64,000 nt of DNA from positions 1,249,238 through 1,313,237 of the forward strand of contig JAQFVV010006200.1 in the NCBI GenBank assembly GCA_028023455.1. Direction: 5' to 3'. Positions 60,436-64,000 of the stretch are shown piece after piece; position 1 is the first letter of the stretch, and each line of letters opens with the position of its first letter. The notes beneath the pieces were generated by a model. The model ran no database searches, was not told the origin of the DNA, and worked only from the letters and a program-made list of their open reading frames with translations. The position numbers and the translations under genes are program-made. This DNA comes from Epiperipatus broadwayi. Its lineage: Eukaryota; Onychophora; Udeonychophora; Euonychophora; Peripatidae.

Positions 60436-60594
60436 TCTTATAAAAATTACCTTTAAAAGTAAAATACATAGAATCTTCCAATAATAAAAGCAAATCTTTA
60501 ATTACCTTAATTTTATTTTTTGATAAAGAACTTTTCTTAATCAATACAGACATAAAAATATCAATACTGCTTGGATTTGGGGTAATTTTAATTA
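60436..60594 (-). pseudogene. Penelope-like element: upstream RT segment, cut by the RTE
   Basis: On the minus strand: PNPSSIDIFMSVL, then LLLLLEDSMYFTFKGNFYK. The Y-F-x-F-x-G-x-x-Y-K block normally precedes the G-T-P-M-G-S-P-L-S motif of PLE reverse transcriptases. The next PLE residues (SPLVCSVYIN) appear only at 57940, on the far side of the RTE. The copy begins abruptly at about 60594, so the 5' part of the PLE is missing. Confidence 0.75.
60571..60594. repeat. 24-bp exact inverted repeat of 56850-56873
   Basis: The 24 bases starting TTGGATTTGGGG are the exact reverse complement of 56850-56873. The pair brackets the PLE at its truncated 5' end and just beyond its 3' end. Confidence 0.85.
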
Positions 60595-60599
60595 TATAT

Positions 60600-61059
60600 T
60601 GACTAGTTTATCTTTATGCTTGTAATGTATAAATTGAAATATATAAATTCCAATTGAATATACTTATCTACATCCTGATTGCCAATATCTATTATTTTTT
60701 GAATTAGATAGGCTATATCTATATCAATATAATAAATTAGATTAAAAATCTAATTTAATTAAAAACTTAGGTATTTTATTTATTTATAATATTAATCTTC
60801 GTTAGATTCAAATACTTAAATAATATATTTTGTGACTTGTGATTATTTTTTATATCTTCTTATTTTTTAAGTTAATATGATGACTTTACATTTTTATTAA
60901 AATTATAATGTTTAGCTAGAGGTTTGTGATGAAGATGTTTAACTTATAGCTATATATTGATTTCCTGATTACATCTAGCTGTTAGGTTTATTACACAGGT
61001 TAATATGAAACAGAATGTTTGGATGATATTATTTTTCTTTTTTTAACAAGTATGAGAAT
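60600..61059. other. Non-coding AT-rich sequence
   Basis: Nothing recognised. Confidence 0.5.
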
Positions 61060-61285
61060 ACAAAAGGGCATATATTGGTAAAAGTGATAGCCCTGTCACA
61101 AAATTTAAAAAACATAAAACAATGATAAGAGAAGAAAAGATTAAGATATCTAAAGTAGCATATGATCCACATATCAATAACCATACATTCGATTGAATAG
61201 ACACAATATTATTGGGCAGAGAAATAAAGAAAAAGAAAATTTAAAGAAACAAATCACAGGACAATACTAAATAATGCCATATGTT
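61060..61285 (+). pseudogene. GIY-YIG endonuclease fragment of a different PLE
   Basis: Plus strand: KRAYIGKSDSPVTKFKKHK, then KISKVAYDPHINNHTFD, a TGA where Trp is usual (61194-61196), IDTILLGREIKKKK, and after a frameshift KFKETNHRTILNNAI. Y-I-G, K-x-H-K, N-N-H-x-F-D-W and R-E-x-x-x-K-R-K-x-K-E are typical of PLE endonucleases whose C-terminus is of the N-N-H type. It differs from both other PLE C-termini in this window, giving three PLE lineages in 64 kb. Confidence 0.7.
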
Positions 61286-62639
61286 AATCTAATTATGATC
61301 ATTTATGTTTTAAAATTATTAATTATTTTTGCCATTAAAAGAAAAAATGAAGAAATCAGAAGGCCTCATAATAAAGAAATTTCTACTGGCAGAATAATCT
61401 AGTTGGTTACAACATAATCACCAGTTTTACATCTAATATCAATGCAATGGTATTTTTTAAGGTCAATGATGTTTACGTGGTCACATGATGATAAATACCA
61501 TGTACAAGGCATATGTTTAGAAATCCTGTTACTACATTAAACCAATTTATCTATGCTATTTTTTTCTCTTTCATAATTATTATATAACTATTAATATTAT
61601 ATATATTATTATTAATGATGACACTTAAGCGCCCTCTACCGCCTCATTATGAAAAATATATGATGTTATATATAATAACCAGATTGTTGCAGTGTTTGCG
61701 TGCAAATTTGCATCCTGGTGCAGAAGTAAATTTTTTCTTTTTCTATCAACCTTAATTATAACCTCATCACTTCATCCCAAGATTGGTTCCCAAAGTTTTA
61801 TCATGTTTGTGCATACATTAATGTATATATAGGTATAAATTAAACAAAACTTTGTAAAATGATTTTTAAATACATACTTTAACATCTCTGAAGCATAAAA
61901 TACAAACAATATTTCTTATTGTTTATGCATGATTGATGTTTATATACAACTTCTATTAGGTTATTTTTTCACATAATTATTTGCATTAACTTTCTTGACC
62001 TTCTGTCAAAATATATTTTTATTAAAATGTGTTTTTTCCTTCTGGAGTCTAAGCTACTGATGTCTAGAATTCCTTTGTTTTTAAATTATTTTCAACCAAC
62101 TGCAAATGAAAGTAAATCAAAATAAATAACTTTTGACAATTAATAAAAAAAAAATTATTTTATTGTTTTATAAACTAACTACTCACAAACAAAGTACAAT
62201 GAACATATTAGCACAAATTCTTTACAAACATATATAATTTAAAAAGTACCTCATTTGTTGCTGCAAAAGCTTATGGTGGAGAGTTTAAATATGGAGCAGT
62301 ACTAAAGATATCTGAAAAACTTCAAACTAAAATTAGAATTGTTTTAGTCCTATAGGCATTTTATCTGACCATTCAAGGTGAAAAAATATGTATCTGAATA
62401 CAATAAATTCATTTTATATCATTTTATCCAAAAGTTATCTGAATAATGAGAGTATGAAACAGATTTCTGGATTAGTTTCAAATATTGGCCTTCTCCATTA
62501 TTTATCATTACTCACGTTTATGTGAATTGGTTAATTACTTTTCTTAATGACAGAATACTTCTAAGCTCATTAGAAAAATTATGTGAGTTGCTTAATTATT
62601 TCTCTCAAGAGTAAATTATTTATAAGTTTATTAATAGAT
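61286..62639. other. Non-coding AT-rich sequence
   Basis: A small GC-richer patch (AAGCGCCCTCTACCGCC near 61628) and a patch near 61690 could be repeat relics. Nothing else recognised. Confidence 0.45.
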
Positions 62640-62824
62640 GTATACATCATACCATTTACAACTTTCTTAAATACTTTATCAATACTCTTTATTTATATTT
62701 CAACTGTCATGCAGTCATCATCAGAGCTCTTTACAATCCTATTTTTAAAAACTCACCTGTTAGTTTAGATATAAATAAAGAGCATTGATAAAATGTTTAA
62801 GAAAGTTGTAAATGGTATGATATT
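62640..62824. repeat. Foldback repeat with PLE-type hairpin in its loop
   Basis: Arms of about 60 bp (62640-62699 and 62764-62824) are reverse complements sharing TTTAAGAAAGTTGTAAATGG. The 64-bp centre holds the same CTGATGA/hairpin/GAAA motif seen at 135-162. Confidence 0.75.
62697..62724 (-). ncRNA. Hammerhead-like hairpin
   Basis: Minus strand: CTGATGA, T, stem GACTG/CAGTT with loop CATGA, then GAAAT. The stem is identical to the one at 135-162, while the loop and neighbours differ. No convincing cleavage triplet or stem I, so it is a likely relic. Confidence 0.4.
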
Positions 62825-64000
62825 TTAAAATAGAAATCAATGCGTAAAAAGAAGAAGAATCTTATTAATAGAGTGATGTAAATCCCGATTAAACATTTCT
62901 TTCAGCCTCGAATGAATTGTAAACATTTAAATATTTATATTAGTTTGCTTTGGTATATAGATATCTAACTACATTGAGTTGCAAATGAAATAACTACTTA
63001 ATACAACTGATAGATAATAACAGAAGAATCAAAAGAAATAGTGCAATGTAAGCATGCATAAACTGGAAATAAAAATATATAGCTCTTAATATTTATCTGT
63101 TAATTTTTTTAATAAAAATACAAATTTCTGCTTGTTTTTATAAACACTTGTAAAGATGTACAGGTCATAATAATAGCATATAAATTCTGAACAGTAGAAT
63201 TTATAATAGTAATATCAAAAATTAAATAAAATAGTTATATGTTTGCTACCAAAATATTTTTAGTATGAAATCCTCTTTTCAGCATACTTATGTATGTATA
63301 TATTTGCCATTCTAATTCAAAATAGTCACTTTAGATAATATAATGATAATCAACCAACTATCTTAAGCCATTTCAATCATTAAATTCTTTCAAATATATG
63401 AGTATACATTGTTTATCATCGAAATGTATTTTAATAAACACACATTTGATAAAAAGCCTTAAAAAATATCTTCACAAAACAAGAATAAAATATCTTTTAT
63501 TTATAAATACATTTAAAAATTTTATTCCATCACACACATTTTAAACATAAAAATAAAGATGTCCGAAAAAGGTAAATGATTATTAAGATACATTTTTGAC
63601 TGAACTAGTACTACACTCCTCAGTTAGCTCAAATAACAAATTCTTGCATATATTCATCATATGTAATATCAAATTTTTATAATTTGATCCAAAATGTCAA
63701 ATTTCTTGCACTTACATAAGTACATTAATGATTATTACTAATTTTTTATTAGGTAAATACTGTTATATTTCTAAAATTAAAGATTAATACGTCTTATTCT
63801 TATTAAATACAAGTATATAAACCCTACTAATTCTTTTATCCATTGGTAATATTTTAAATATACTTAAAACCTCTATTCCATCATAGTTTTGATCACATGA
63901 ATAAAAAAACAGCTGAAAATGGTTATATGATTCCAATATGTCTTTGTGGTCTAACAACATTTTCCAATTAGTTTTTACAGAGAAAGTGAAAAGAACCACA
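62825..64000. other. Non-coding AT-rich sequence
   Basis: Low-complexity ORFs only; nothing recognised. Confidence 0.5.

Noticed and set aside
61620-61710. GC-richer AAGCGCCCTCTACCGCC patch as a repeat end
   Set aside because: Too short and alone to support a call.
1-64000. CRISPR arrays, bacterial operons, rRNA genes
   Set aside because: None present; the repeats are palindromes, tandem duplications or dispersed retroelements of an animal genome.

Overview
This is a very AT-rich stretch of an animal (metazoan) genome. I find no convincing host protein-coding gene. The recognisable content is transposable-element debris: Penelope-like elements (PLEs) with GIY-YIG endonuclease remnants, RTE-type and other non-LTR retrotransposons, one complete but dead Ty3/gypsy LTR element, a hAT transposase remnant, two tRNA-derived SINE families, and many palindromic (foldback) repeats. 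The mix, including a SINE whose head resembles tRNA-Lys, suggests a large-genome invertebrate. A mollusc such as a cephalopod would fit, but this is a weak inference and the species cannot be named from the sequence.

Layout: 0-4.4 kb has three foldback repeats, a recent 408-bp tandem duplication and a tandem pair of SINEs. 8.2 kb has the C-terminal end of a LINE. 11.7-17.1 kb is an RTE copy (+ strand) split by a 2.7-kb TG...CA insertion with a CTAT target duplication. 19.4 kb has a PLE 3' end. 20.3-21.1 kb and 36.1-36.9 kb hold two copies of a second LINE family. 20-30 kb contains scattered SINEs and a ~510-bp foldback with hammerhead-like motifs at 27.4-27.8 kb. 30.5, 33.6, 38.2 and 42.5 kb carry four copies of one short non-coding mobile family. 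44.4 kb is a hAT end. 44.95-50.65 kb is the gypsy element with both LTRs. 51.1-52.9 kb is a second RTE copy. 55.8-60.6 kb is a PLE region (- strand) with tandem and inverted 3' ends, interrupted by a third, fairly young RTE copy. 61.1 kb holds a GIY-YIG fragment of a different PLE, and 62.6-62.8 kb another foldback.

The most interesting object is the family at 30.5, 33.6, 38.2 and 42.5 kb. The copies are 217-404 bp, non-coding, share both ends, and are each flanked by 10-14-bp target duplications. Three of the four contain a complete hammerhead-ribozyme-like core: CTGAYGA, a GGC/GCC stem II, GAAAC, a two-base stem III loop, a cleavage triplet and a matching stem I. Together with hammerhead-like motifs in the 27-kb foldback and similar hairpins at both ends of the window, this points to non-autonomous, ribozyme-bearing retroelements probably mobilised by PLE or other reverse transcriptases present here. 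Known relatives would be the hammerheads of PLE terminal repeats and metazoan retrozymes. The foldback forms with fixed ends look unusual.

All coding remnants carry stops, frameshifts or lost catalytic residues. Nothing here looks like an intact autonomous element.
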